Source: an uncultured Verrucomicrobiales bacterium (lineage in GTDB: Bacteria > Verrucomicrobiota > Verrucomicrobiia > Verrucomicrobiales > Akkermansiaceae). From it: DNA of 64,000 nucleotides. The notes below the pieces were generated by a model, which ran no database searches, was not told the origin of the DNA, and saw nothing but the letters and a program-made list of their open reading frames with translations. Within the stretch, counting starts at the first letter, position 1; every line of letters begins with the position of its first letter. Shown one piece after another: positions 1-8,335 of the stretch. The DNA lies in assembly GCA_949373085.1 (NCBI GenBank), contig CASICJ010000027.1, positions 19,961 through 83,960 of the forward strand. The letters run 5' to 3'. Both the position numbers and the translations under genes were made by a program.

Positions 1-762
1 AAGCGTCATTGAATCGACAACGTAAACCCGAATCGTAATCGAGACATTACCGAAAGCATTCGTTGCCATTAGAGTATAATCGGTGGTGACAGAGGGAGTA
101 ACCACAGCTCCCAAATTAGCCTCCACCACGTCTCCATTCAAAGTGACCATATCCGCTCCGACAACCTCCCAATTCAAGGCCAAGGATTCCCCGTCCAGAA
201 TTCCAATCACCTCGTCCGACATAATGCCCGACGAGCTGAGACCAGTGTAAGTAACCTGTGGTGTGCATTGATTCAGCTCAAGAATTTCCAGCGACCAAAG
301 TCGACTCGTAGTAATCGCTTGATCTTTATCGCTACGATCATCCATCAAGGTCCAATCAACACCATTCAAACTTCCTTCCAGAGTCCAACGAATAGGGTCC
401 CGCTCCATAGCGTCGTTTGCGGTAGCCCAGGAATAGCTGTCGACACTCACAGCCGAAGGAAATGCTAAAATCACTGGCTGCCGATTAAAATCAAGCCACT
501 TGGTCGAGGTGTCATTATCAACAAGATTTCCCGGCCTCTCGGCATCGGGATTGTTGCCGCCCGGATTTGAAACCGTTGCACCATTGTGCTGGACCCCTTC
601 CAAATACAAGCGAAACTCAGACATCTGGACACTATTCGCCGCGGCTCCATCGCGAAGCTTCACCGGAGTGAACCTAAAATAACGGAAATCCGCTACTCCT
701 CCAAAAGAGAACCCACTGATCGCGACCCAAAAGATCGCAGCAGTCAAAAATTGGCCAAACAT
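1..762 (-). CDS. Secreted discoidin-like / Ig-like protein (partial, runs off left edge)
   Basis: This open frame is absent from the ORF track because it has no stop inside the window; I translated it from the minus strand. It starts MFGQFLTAAIFWVAISGFSF, a hydrophobic signal-peptide-like segment. About 130 residues follow that look like an F5/8-type C (discoidin) domain, with PVKLRDGAAANSVQMSEF, NLVDNDTSTKWLDF and SWATANDAMERDPIRW. An Ig-like/PKD-type segment comes next (GESLALNWEVVGADMVTLNG through TTDYTLMATNAFGN). 254 codons are visible and the 3' end is missing. The TANDAxxRDP motif also occurs in the protein at 1717, so the two flanking genes carry related domains. Such proteins in Verrucomicrobia are usually exported and often carbohydrate-associated; the role here is inference. 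The start is the first ATG before the signal segment and lacks a clear ribosome binding site. Confidence 0.75.
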   Translation of the reverse strand, partial: MFGQFLTAAIFWVAISGFSFGGVADFRYFRFTPVKLRDGAAANSVQMSEFRLYLEGVQHNGATVSNPGGNNPDAERPGNLVDNDTSTKWLDFNRQPVILAFPSAVSVDSYSWATANDAMERDPIRWTLEGSLNGVDWTLMDDRSDKDQAITTSRLWSLEILELNQCTPQVTYTGLSSSGIMSDEVIGILDGESLALNWEVVGADMVTLNGDVVEANLGAVVTPSVTTDYTLMATNAFGNVSITIRVYVVDSMTL

Positions 763-775
763 TATAACAAGGCAG

Positions 776-868
776 CTAGGATGATACCTTAATGGGGCCT
801 CCTTCAACGGCAGAAGACTGAAGCACCATTAGAACCGAAGCAACAAAGCTAATACTCTTACGTTTCAT
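776..868 (-). other. 30-codon signal-peptide-like small ORF upstream of the discoidin gene
   Basis: An ATG at 868 opens a frame of 30 codons (MKRKSISFVASVLMVLQSSA...) ending in TAG at 776. It resembles a signal peptide but is one frame off the discoidin gene that starts 14 nt further on. It could be a leader peptide, the original signal sequence separated by an indel, or chance. A strong AAGGAGG sequence lies inside it, about 30 nt before the next ATG. Confidence 0.25.
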
Positions 869-1182
869 AAATTATCAGAGCTTATTTTCCTCTCCCAGGG
901 TAATACTACATCATTTCAGTAGTTGAGAGTTAAATTTTTCGCTCTGCCGCTCTTCCAGTTTTTGGCGGCGGCTATACCTACCGGATCTCGAGAGTCGTTC
1001 ATGACTTCTTTGAGAGCCTATAATGATTATTCTCCACCCTATCTGGATTTCAGGATCCTGCCTAGGGGTAATCACCATCCTACGGTAAAGGTTTCCCCAT
1101 AAAGTGCTGGGACTTCAAGTTATTATGAAAGAAGATCAAGATTACCCTACCCCTAAAAAACTCTAGGCTAAATTTTAAATAT

Positions 1183-1215
1183 AAAAAACCGCCCCCCACA
1201 ACAAGCGAGGGACGG
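1183..1215 (-). terminator. Rho-independent terminator (minus strand)
   Basis: CCGTCCCTC pairs over 9 bp, with two G-U pairs, to GGGGGGCGG around a 9-nt loop. It is followed on the minus strand by six T residues and an AT-rich run. Confidence 0.6.
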
Positions 1216-1319
1216 TCTAGACATGCATGATGATTTACCTAGGGATGCGGGGTTAGTGTGAAGGGCAGTAGGACCATAAATGCCCGCCCCTCAATTACGG
1301 GGGACGGACTTTCACACAT
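1183..1319 (-). ncRNA. Candidate structured small RNA or 5' leader with intrinsic terminator
   Basis: On the minus strand an outer stem GTGTGAA/TTCACAC encloses a 9-bp stem, GTCCGTCCC with GGGGCGGGC, and a possible GGGCA/TGCCC pairing. About 60 nt later a terminator hairpin is followed by TTTTTT. Several pairs are G-U on the minus strand and would be A-C mismatches on the plus strand, which argues for minus-strand transcription. A TATATT hexamer lies 7 nt before the outer stem and could be a -10 box. The terminator strand CCGTCCCTC closely resembles the first-stem strand CCGTCCCCC, so alternative pairing is conceivable. I do not recognise a known RNA family. It could be an sRNA or the attenuated leader of the gene at 762. 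Confidence 0.4.
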
Positions 1320-1716
1320 TCAACAATATATCATTATCAACTAATTCATTCTCAATCTATTAGAATTCCTGAAGAAATTCATAAGACTGATTGGGAGAAA
1401 CAGCTTCACTGAGTTATGCGTGCTAGAGGCCAGATTTGTGTCATTGAAATATCAAATTTTTAATAACACAGAATCTTGGCTACGTATTCAAATTCACAAA
1501 CCTGGGATTCGCCTCCGCATCCATTTCTTCCTTGCCCGATTCCGCGAATTCACCCCAGATTTAACGACACTCGGGCTCCTACCGGTGAAAACTCTTCATA
1601 GTGAGATAAAGCTATCTTCTCGCACTTATGAAATTATTTCATCCCTAAAATTCGATCTGCCCTTTTTGCAAACGCACTTTGACCTACGCTCTTAAATAGG
1701 TTTAATCATAAATCGC
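1320..1716. other. Gene-poor upstream region of the gene at 1717
   Basis: This stretch is AT-rich in its first half and holds a 91-codon plus-strand ORF (1420-1695) with no recognisable features and a poorly protein-like composition. I see no convincing gene. It may carry promoters for the divergent minus-strand RNA and the plus-strand secreted protein. Confidence 0.3.
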
Positions 1717-3168
1717 ATGAAAATTTTCATCAAAAAACTAGCTGTCACGACCACCATCTTCATGGTCCTTGCCAATCAAAGCTTTGCCGATCTCATAATA
1801 AATATAGGCACCGAAGGCTTTGCCGCAGGCGTAAACAATTGGCCTGGTGGTGAGCCACCCTCAGCGGCAATTGACGGCGCGGGCCAGAAATACCTTAACT
1901 TCGGAAAGGAAAATACCGGTATTGTTGTGACACCAACAGCCGGAGGTGCACCGACCAGTCTCACCTATTGGTCTGCTAACGATTCCCCTAATCGCGATCC
2001 CGCCAGCTTTTGGTTGGGCGGAACCAACGGCGATTCTGTGACCGGTGATTATACGTTTATAGCCAGTGGGCTTCTTGCGCTCCCTGACTCTCGCAACCAA
2101 GGTGGCACTGCTGAGCTCCTTGAGAGCAACTCAGCTACGGCCAGTTTTACGAATGACGCTTCTTTCACAAATTATTTGGTGGTTTTCCCGACTCTGAAGG
2201 GCAATGACAATAGTATGCAAGTTGCTGACGTGCAACTCTTCGATGCCGCCGGAACGGGCATTTTCGCACCGGGTGATACTATCCTTGGGGTGCAAGTAGA
2301 CGGTGCATTAGTGCCTGACGACGGTGCATTAGTGCCTGAACCATCCACTGGACTTCTTCTCTCAACCGAAGATCAAATCATCGGGGGAATCCTCACTGAC
2401 ACTGGATTTATCGAGGGCACCGAAGGCTTTGCCGCAGGCGCAAACAATTGGCCTGGTGGTGAGTCACCCGAAGAACTGATTGATGGATCTTTCGGCGGAG
2501 GAGGAGCAAAGTATCTTAACTTTTTCAAACTCAATACCGGCGTCATTATCACTCCGACCGTTGGAGCCTCGGTAGTCGACCGCATCACTTTTTGGACAGC
2601 AAACGACGCAGAACCCCGAGATCCGGCCAGCTTCCAACTCTACGGCACTAATAAGGTAATCATCAAAGGCGGACCCGGCACAACCTATCCGACCACAGAC
2701 TTTACGCTAATCACCGAAGGTGCGCTCGAACTCCCTTCAGACAGGGCGACAATCGCAACCCCGATTGGCGACCCTCCTTTCTCAACCGGCCCTTTTCAAA
2801 CAGTCGATTTTTCCAATACCAAAACCTATACCTCCTTCATGTTGATCTTTCCGACCGTCAAAGATGCTTCTTCGGCAAATTCAATGCAAGTTTCAGAAGT
2901 GGCCTTTGAAAACGTAATCAATTCTTCAATCGATCCTGCAATAACCGAAATTAACTATGATAAGGCCACCGATATGATTGACGTCACTTGGCTTTCACAA
3001 CCTGGCCAAAACTACATTCTCTACTACTCGCCAGATTTGATCGATTGGTCCACCGATATTGCCGATAGTATAGAGGCAAAGGATGATAGTGAAGTGACCA
3101 CGTTTGGACCTTTTTTGAATCCCAATACGAAGCTATTGAAGGGTTTCTTTAGAGTCAAAAAAAACTAA
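1717..3168 (+). CDS. Secreted protein with two duplicated discoidin-like domains
   Basis: A 483-residue protein with a signal peptide (MKIFIKKLAVTTTIFMVLA...SFA) for export. Residues about 31-160 and 235-380 are two copies of one domain. Each opens with GTEGFAAGxNNWPGGE, then KYLNF and TxWxANDxxxRDPASF, resembling discoidin-type beta-sandwich domains. The C-terminal about 70 residues (VTWLSQPGQNYILYYSPDLIDW ... GFFRVKKN) form a fibronectin-like module common at the ends of verrucomicrobial secreted proteins. DNA of the two domain starts is almost identical over 54 bp, and a 21-bp period tandem repeat encodes DDGALVP twice, so the duplication is recent or maintained by conversion. The related TANDAxxRDP motif in the gene at 1-762 suggests a local family. 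Ligand unknown. Confidence 0.8.
   Translation: MKIFIKKLAVTTTIFMVLANQSFADLIINIGTEGFAAGVNNWPGGEPPSAAIDGAGQKYLNFGKENTGIVVTPTAGGAPTSLTYWSANDSPNRDPASFWLGGTNGDSVTGDYTFIASGLLALPDSRNQGGTAELLESNSATASFTNDASFTNYLVVFPTLKGNDNSMQVADVQLFDAAGTGIFAPGDTILGVQVDGALVPDDGALVPEPSTGLLLSTEDQIIGGILTDTGFIEGTEGFAAGANNWPGGESPEELIDGSFGGGGAKYLNFFKLNTGVIITPTVGASVVDRITFWTANDAEPRDPASFQLYGTNKVIIKGGPGTTYPTTDFTLITEGALELPSDRATIATPIGDPPFSTGPFQTVDFSNTKTYTSFMLIFPTVKDASSANSMQVSEVAFENVINSSIDPAITEINYDKATDMIDVTWLSQPGQNYILYYSPDLIDWSTDIADSIEAKDDSEVTTFGPFLNPNTKLLKGFFRVKKN
1807..2469 (+). repeat. Intragenic near-identical 54-bp direct repeat pair
   Basis: Positions 1807-1860 and 2416-2469, starting GGCACCGAAGGCTTTGCC, match at about 52 of 54 bases while the rest of the two domains is much more diverged. 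They mark the starts of the duplicated discoidin-like domains. Confidence 0.8.
2299..2339 (+). repeat. Tandem duplication, period 21 bp, two copies
   Basis: GACGGTGCATTAGTGCCTGA occurs at 2299-2318 and again at 2320-2339, separated by one base. The in-frame duplication yields DGALVPDDGALVPE in the linker between the two domains. Confidence 0.85.
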
Positions 3169-3381
3169 CCCCACCCTTTTACCACCTTCCGCTGCGGTCC
3201 AAAGGTGGCTTCATGGCCCTTTCGCTAAAAGCAAATTCCTAGCAGTAGTGAGCACAAACAAGGCGGCGCGCAGAGAAACTAAAAGAGAGAGACAGCGAAG
3301 CGCCCCCTCTCAAGTTGATAAGGTAATATCCACCCCACCAGCTTTCTCTTATAGGTGGCGAGGTGGGAGTTGTGAGATAAT
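3169..3381. other. Intergenic region with inverted repeats
   Basis: It contains CCACCTT...AAGGTGG (3181-3212) after the discoidin gene and CCACCCCACC...GGTGGCGAGGTGG (about 3332-3369) just past the end of the ankyrin remnant. Neither has a good T-tract. The 62-codon plus-strand ORF at 3248 is not convincing. Confidence 0.3.
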
Positions 3382-3582
3382 TTATTTAATTAGAATCTTG
3401 GCCACGTCATCAAGTCCTTTATTAAGAGCTTGTTGAATTGGATTTTGATTATTGTTTCCAGCTTTTAGTTTAGGATTGGCACCATTATCCATGAGTAACT
3501 TGACGCATTTAATTCTTGGTACGTTCCACTCGGGGCGCCCCTTTTGCATCTGCCATACACATTGGTAATCGGAGGATCCCAC
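3382..3582 (-). pseudogene. Ankyrin-repeat gene remnant
   Basis: The frame ends with CVKLLMDNGANPKLKAGNNNQNPIQQALNKGLDDVAKILIK, a recognisable C-terminal ankyrin repeat (xLLxxGANPxxK... followed by A-helices). Only one repeat is present, there is no plausible ATG start, and sequence upstream (3583-3727) is open only in a different frame with no ankyrin signature. It therefore appears to be the 3' remnant of a larger ankyrin gene. A short GTG-started gene cannot be excluded. Ankyrin repeats mediate protein-protein contacts; no function is assigned here. Confidence 0.5.
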
Positions 3583-3878
3583 AAGAAGTTTTAGCCAGAC
3601 TCTTTATTAAATCTGTGTTGATCACAAACTCTTTTATATCTAGACAGGCGCAGATTTTCTGAGGGAGAGCTAGCTTAAAAAAACCAAGAAAATCAGATCT
3701 CACTGTAGCAAGCTGATTTCCTATCATTTTTCTACATTTCAGATTCTATTCAAACTTCTGATATGAATAATTCTTGGGGATCATAATCATTCCCTCTGCG
3801 CCACTTTCTAATTACTTGTTTTGCTTACTGTTCCCTCTCGACCTTGAACAATATAGAGGCTACACTCCGCTATCGAGG

Positions 3879-4994
3879 ATGTTTTTAAAAAGTGACCGCT
3901 ACATCACCCAGCAGGTATCTGTCACAGCGCTTTATGCGGTTCTCATTTTAAGTGTCGTTCTAGTCCTCGGCAATATTTTCAAGGAAATTAACGAGCTCCT
4001 CGTTGAACGACGTGCCCCTATTTCCTTTCTTGGAGTCTTTATCCTTAAACTATTACCTGTATCCTTGGTATTCACGATCCCATGGGGTTTTTTGGCAGCA
4101 GTGTTACTCGTTTTTGGGCGACTTTCCTCAGACCAAGAAATTAATTCTCTTCGCACCGCAGGCATGGGACTTTATCGCATTGCCTCTCCTGTCCTCTTTA
4201 TGGGTTTGCTTCTTTCACTTCTATGTCTCTGGCTAAACGCGACAGTTTCCCCGCGATCCAAAGGCGAACTTAAAGTGATGCTTTACGAAACCTTTAAGGA
4301 AGACCCACTTCGGCTCCTTGATCCAGGTGTCGTTCAATCTCGAATGAAAGGGCAACGAATTTATATCGAATCCCGGAATCCGGATGACAGCTTTCAGGGA
4401 TTTCACGCCTATGAATTGGGTGCAGATGAAACCAGCGAATGGCCGGCTGGATATTTATATGCCCGCGACGTTGCATCAATCACTCCTGACAAAGAGGTCG
4501 AAAAACTTGAATTACGACTTAGTGGGGTTTGGCTGGAAAAATACGATGAGAACCAGGCTATACAGCAAGGTTCCGCCGGAGCAATCGAGCCTTGGATCCT
4601 ACCCTTTGCAGCTGGCAAATCACGTCGATTAAAAGCCAATCGACTCGATAATGAGCAAATCCGAGGACTTCTAGCGGACCCACCCACCAACTTAACCGAC
4701 GAGAAACTGGACGAATTTGATGCCGAACGAATTCGCCGAATCTCCTTTTCTTTTGCACCCCTCGCCCTTGCCTTCGTCGGAATCCCTCTCGGGCTTTCTA
4801 CCCGCAGAAAGGAGACTTCATCTGGATCAGGAATGAGTCTTGGAGTGGCTGTAGCCTACTTCCTCTTCTTTATTATTGCTGATGAAACCCAGGGCTCGAG
4901 CCTGATTCTCACCAAAGTTTTAATGTGGGCTCCTAATCTGGCCTGTCTCGCTTTAGGGACTTTCCTCTTTTGCCGTGCCACCAAACGCGCATAG
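3879..4994 (+). CDS. LptF/LptG (YjgP/YjgQ) family permease
   Basis: Inner-membrane component of the lipopolysaccharide transporter that, with LptB and LptC, extracts LPS from the inner membrane and pushes it along the Lpt bridge. The 371-residue protein starting MFLKSDRYITQQV shows the family layout. Three hydrophobic segments come first (about residues 20-125), then a periplasmic beta-rich domain (about 135-265), then three C-terminal segments (ISFSFAPLALAFVGIPLGLS onward). I start at 3879 rather than the ORF-track 3774 because the extra 35 residues do not fit the family. No second LptF/G gene lies beside it; the partner is presumably elsewhere. Confidence 0.8.
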   Translation: MFLKSDRYITQQVSVTALYAVLILSVVLVLGNIFKEINELLVERRAPISFLGVFILKLLPVSLVFTIPWGFLAAVLLVFGRLSSDQEINSLRTAGMGLYRIASPVLFMGLLLSLLCLWLNATVSPRSKGELKVMLYETFKEDPLRLLDPGVVQSRMKGQRIYIESRNPDDSFQGFHAYELGADETSEWPAGYLYARDVASITPDKEVEKLELRLSGVWLEKYDENQAIQQGSAGAIEPWILPFAAGKSRRLKANRLDNEQIRGLLADPPTNLTDEKLDEFDAERIRRISFSFAPLALAFVGIPLGLSTRRKETSSGSGMSLGVAVAYFLFFIIADETQGSSLILTKVLMWAPNLACLALGTFLFCRATKRA

Positions 4995-5003
4995 ATTACT
5001 AAT

Positions 5004-6878
5004 ATGGATAAGGTGATGCGACAAATCAGACTCGCATATCGCGCTTTTGGGAAATGGGCTGCAAGCAACCAGCTCCGCCTTTTTCCCTTCAGAAAAAACA
5101 TCTCAGGCTACACCTCACTGGATGGCAAAGCGGATCTTCGAGCTGCGATCAACATCGCCCTTCTGGCAATTCCCCAAGGCATGGCTTACGCCGCAATCGC
5201 CGAACTCCCGATTCTTTATGGAATCGTGTGCTCGGCAATCGCCGCTATTGTTGCTCCCCTTTTTGCAAGTTCCAAGCATACCATTCTGGGTCCTACTAAC
5301 GCGACCTCGCTCATGGTCTTTAGCTTCTTCGCAGCCGGCACATACTCCAGCGCCGAGAAGTTAAATCTCATGCCTCTTCTGGTTCTGATGGTCGGCGTAA
5401 TCTGCCTGATCGGCGCAATCCTAAAGGCTGCCGAATTAATTCAATACGTCAGCCAAAGCGTCCTGGTGGGATACATAACTGGTGCTGCCATCTTAATTAT
5501 CATCAATCAGTGTAAGCACCTTTTCGGTGTGAGCGAAGTCGTTGTTCCTGCCAGCAACTTCTTTGGCATGCTCAGCGAACTAATAGGGGCGAAAAAATCC
5601 TACCTTTGGCAGCCCGCCGTCGTTGGAATCAGCACCCTTGCCGTTTATTACACCATGAGCAGGTATTTGAAGGCTTTCCCTAATTTTGCAATCTCACTCG
5701 CTCTTGCCTCAATTATTTCAACCTTAATCGGATCTCATTTCCCCGGCTGGGAAGCCGCCGTTCCAACATTCCCGAGCTTTTCTCTAAACGACCTGACCCT
5801 GCGCTTACCCGAACCAACAAACGCAGGTTTATTTGGTGACATTTCGAACCTTCTTGGAGTTGCCGTCGCTATCGCTTTTTTAGCCACTTTGGAAAATACG
5901 GTGATGGCAAAATCTCTCGCATCTCGGACGGGAAACAGAACCGAAATTAATCAAGACATGATGTCAGTCGCAATGAGCAACCTCGCCTGTGCGTTCACAG
6001 CCGCAATGCCTTCATCCGGTTCTCTAACCCGCTCCGCGCTCAACTATGAATCCGACGCACGTTCCGGCGTTTCCTCGATTCTCGCGGGATTCTTTTCCCT
6101 CATCGCGCTCTTCCTTTTCGCATTCTTAATCCCCAACCCGGTAGCATTTATACCCAAAGCGGCTCTTGCTGGCTTAGTCATCGCAGTGGCTGCGTCCTTG
6201 ATCGGAAAGAAAAATATCAGAATCTGCCTTCGCTCAACACCCGAGGATGGGGGCGTTCTGATTCTAACCTTTTTCGCTGCCTTAATCTTCCCTCTCTACG
6301 TGGCAATTTTCATCGGGGTCTCATTATCAATTTTCTTGTTCCTTCGAAAAGTTTCCCGCCCCCATCTTGTCGAATACGAGATTTGCGATAACGGTGAGCT
6401 CCGCGAGTTGGATCAAAAACAGACTCGTCCCAATCCTGCAATTTCGATCGTTCATGTTGAAGGCTCACTCTTCTTTGGCGCCGCCGATCTTTTTCAAAGC
6501 CAGGTCCAGCGCCTCGTTGTTGACCCCAACATTAAGGTAATCATCCTGCGCCTAAAAAATGCCCGGCATCTTGACGCTACCAGCGTCATGTCCCTTCGTG
6601 AACTCATTCACTTTGTTCGCTCCCATGATCGCCACCTCATTGTATCGGGAGCAACCCGCGACGTTTACAAGGTACTAAAAAGCTCAGGGGTTCTACAAAC
6701 TCTTCAGCGGGGATGCCGTCGCAAGGAAGGCGAAACCAACCTCTTCTTCAACGCACCCAGCAACCCGAACATATCAACCCGGGATGCTTTAATTCGAGCC
6801 CAGGAACTTCTGGGAACCGAAAAAGCGGAGGTTAAAATCTACTTTGATCCCTCGCACGAGAAAAAAGGCTCACCCTAG
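5004..6878 (+). CDS. SulP family anion transporter with STAS domain
   Basis: Inner-membrane anion permease of the SulP/SLC26 family (substrates typically sulfate, bicarbonate or dicarboxylates; the exact one is not predictable). It is 624 residues long. Residues about 45-420 contain the SulP core with IPQGMAYAAIAELPILYGIV, the classic first-helix motif, and SSKHTILGPTNATSLMVFS. Later come further hydrophobic helices including NRTEINQDMMSVAMSNLA. A C-terminal STAS domain (about 480-590) has VEGSLFFGAADLF and NARHLDATSVMSLRELI. It lies 9 nt after the LptF-like gene and overlaps the beginning of the extended IscU-like ORF, so the three are probably cotranscribed. A carboxysome or carbonic-anhydrase partner is not seen. 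Confidence 0.9.
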   Translation: MDKVMRQIRLAYRAFGKWAASNQLRLFPFRKNISGYTSLDGKADLRAAINIALLAIPQGMAYAAIAELPILYGIVCSAIAAIVAPLFASSKHTILGPTNATSLMVFSFFAAGTYSSAEKLNLMPLLVLMVGVICLIGAILKAAELIQYVSQSVLVGYITGAAILIIINQCKHLFGVSEVVVPASNFFGMLSELIGAKKSYLWQPAVVGISTLAVYYTMSRYLKAFPNFAISLALASIISTLIGSHFPGWEAAVPTFPSFSLNDLTLRLPEPTNAGLFGDISNLLGVAVAIAFLATLENTVMAKSLASRTGNRTEINQDMMSVAMSNLACAFTAAMPSSGSLTRSALNYESDARSGVSSILAGFFSLIALFLFAFLIPNPVAFIPKAALAGLVIAVAASLIGKKNIRICLRSTPEDGGVLILTFFAALIFPLYVAIFIGVSLSIFLFLRKVSRPHLVEYEICDNGELRELDQKQTRPNPAISIVHVEGSLFFGAADLFQSQVQRLVVDPNIKVIILRLKNARHLDATSVMSLRELIHFVRSHDRHLIVSGATRDVYKVLKSSGVLQTLQRGCRRKEGETNLFFNAPSNPNISTRDALIRAQELLGTEKAEVKIYFDPSHEKKGSP

Positions 6879-6909
6879 ACTTTTCATCTCAATACGATAC
6901 AATAACCCC

Positions 6910-7386
6910 GTGAGAGAAGAATTTGAAGATCGCGCTAGAGAAGCTCTTGCCCAGCCTAAGAATGTCGGTGAAATGGACGATGCCGACAGCGTCGGAACCG
7001 TTGGTTCTCCTGACTGCGGTGACATGCTTCGCATGTGGCTGAAATTCACCGAAAAGAACGGAAAAAAGGTAATCGACCGAGCGTCCTTTCAAGCATTTGG
7101 ATGTCAGACCGCCATTGCCGTCGCATCTATGGCCACCGAACTCTTAAAAGGAAAAACACCCGAAGAGGCCCGTGATTTGAAGCCCGATGAACTTTCTGGA
7201 GACCTTGGGCCCCTTCCTCCAATGAAGATCCATTGCGGCCAACTAGTAGAGCAGGCCCTCAAAAGCGCGCTTGATGGCAAGGAGGTACCCCAAAAAAAGA
7301 CGACTGAAACCTTGGCTGGAAACCTACAATCTGCGCCATCGCAAAAAATAAGAATTATTCCTCTTGAAGATGGCGAGGGTAATTAG
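6910..7386 (+). CDS. NifU/IscU-like iron-sulfur cluster scaffold
   Basis: Iron-sulfur assembly scaffold of the NifU N-terminal/IscU family. The three conserved cysteines are visible: SPDCGDMLRMWLKF, FQAFGCQTAIAVASM and KIHCGQLVEQAL. I favour the GTG at 6910 (VREEFEDRAREAL) over the tracked ATG at 6844. The extra 22 residues are basic, unlike the family, and lie inside the end of the SulP gene. The resulting 158-residue protein is slightly longer than IscU, with a C-terminal extension ending LEDGEGN. The next gene starts inside its 3' end. No cysteine desulfurase is adjacent. Confidence 0.85.
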   Translation: MREEFEDRAREALAQPKNVGEMDDADSVGTVGSPDCGDMLRMWLKFTEKNGKKVIDRASFQAFGCQTAIAVASMATELLKGKTPEEARDLKPDELSGDLGPLPPMKIHCGQLVEQALKSALDGKEVPQKKTTETLAGNLQSAPSQKIRIIPLEDGEGN

Positions 7387-8326
7387 CGTCCTCCCCTTCC
7401 TTGGCACCCTTTGTACCCTTGGCACCTTAACAGGACAGACCTGGCTCAAGAAAATTCATCCACCAACCGGGGCTGGGAAATATTTGGTCACAACTGAAGC
7501 CGGACGGTTCGTTTACCAGACCAGAAGCTTCCGAATCGTGACTTTTAAGAAGCACGACCACACCCTAATGACTGATTTCGCGAAGTGTCTCGAATCAGTC
7601 CCTTTAGCGCTACAAAACATTCCTGTGGCTCTTTACGCCCCATCAAAGAAGCAAAAAGGACAACTTCTTATCGTAAATCACAATGCAGATTATCTTGCCG
7701 CTGGCGGAGCTAAAAATACCGCGGGCTACTACGATGGAGTAAAGAACCGAACCCTAATCAATTGGACTCATTTTAGAAATAACACCACCCAAACACGCGT
7801 TCTTCAGGAACCGGCATTCGATCTCATTATTCATGAATTAACCCACCTTTCGATGCATAATCTAATGTGGAAATGCCAACCTTGGCTTACCGAAGGAATC
7901 GCTGAATACATGGCTGCTTCGCATGTTGGACGGGGAGACTTTGACTTCAGTCAGATGGATCACGCGATTCGCAAAAGAATCGAAAAGCACACTAAACCCG
8001 GATCTACCAGCAGCACCGCTCTTGGAATACGCTCCCTGCTCTCTCTCTCTTCAAAGGGATGGCTTGAACGGACAGCCAACGTTGATGCGTGGGAGGCCTT
8101 AAAAGCCTACAATGGCGCCCTATTATTATCGCACTATTGCCTTCATGGCGGAACGGAACGACTCAAGAAAACCCGACAGCATTTCGAAGCACTTCATAAC
8201 ATCCAAACAAAAAGTCCAAAGAAGCCCCAACTCATCTCGGTTGACAATGCTAAGACGGTCGAGATAGCCATCGCTGACTACTGGAAAAAGCGGGGCCTTC
8301 AAGTAAATTTTGATCATCTAAATTAA
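7364..8326 (+). CDS. Putative secreted HExxH zinc metallopeptidase
   Basis: The 320-residue protein begins with a hydrophobic export signal (ARVISVLPFLGTLCTLGTLTG). It carries IIHELTHLSMHNL, an HExxH zinc site, followed about 20 residues later by PWLTEGIAEYMA, where the Glu is the expected third ligand of a gluzincin-type peptidase. This resembles the DUF1570-like peptidases common in Planctomycetes and Verrucomicrobia. It overlaps the end of the IscU-like gene by 23 nt, implying translational coupling, and converges on the esterase gene 9 nt away. Substrate unknown; catalysis is inferred from the motif only. Confidence 0.7.
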   Translation: MKMARVISVLPFLGTLCTLGTLTGQTWLKKIHPPTGAGKYLVTTEAGRFVYQTRSFRIVTFKKHDHTLMTDFAKCLESVPLALQNIPVALYAPSKKQKGQLLIVNHNADYLAAGGAKNTAGYYDGVKNRTLINWTHFRNNTTQTRVLQEPAFDLIIHELTHLSMHNLMWKCQPWLTEGIAEYMAASHVGRGDFDFSQMDHAIRKRIEKHTKPGSTSSTALGIRSLLSLSSKGWLERTANVDAWEALKAYNGALLLSHYCLHGGTERLKKTRQHFEALHNIQTKSPKKPQLISVDNAKTVEIAIADYWKKRGLQVNFDHLN

Positions 8327-8335
8327 GCCTCTTGC

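Noticed and set aside
1420-1695. 91-codon plus-strand ORF
   Set aside because: No recognisable motif, unnatural composition, no ribosome binding site.
3509-3727. 72-codon minus-strand ORF upstream of the ankyrin remnant
   Set aside because: No ankyrin pattern in this frame; probably degraded DNA.
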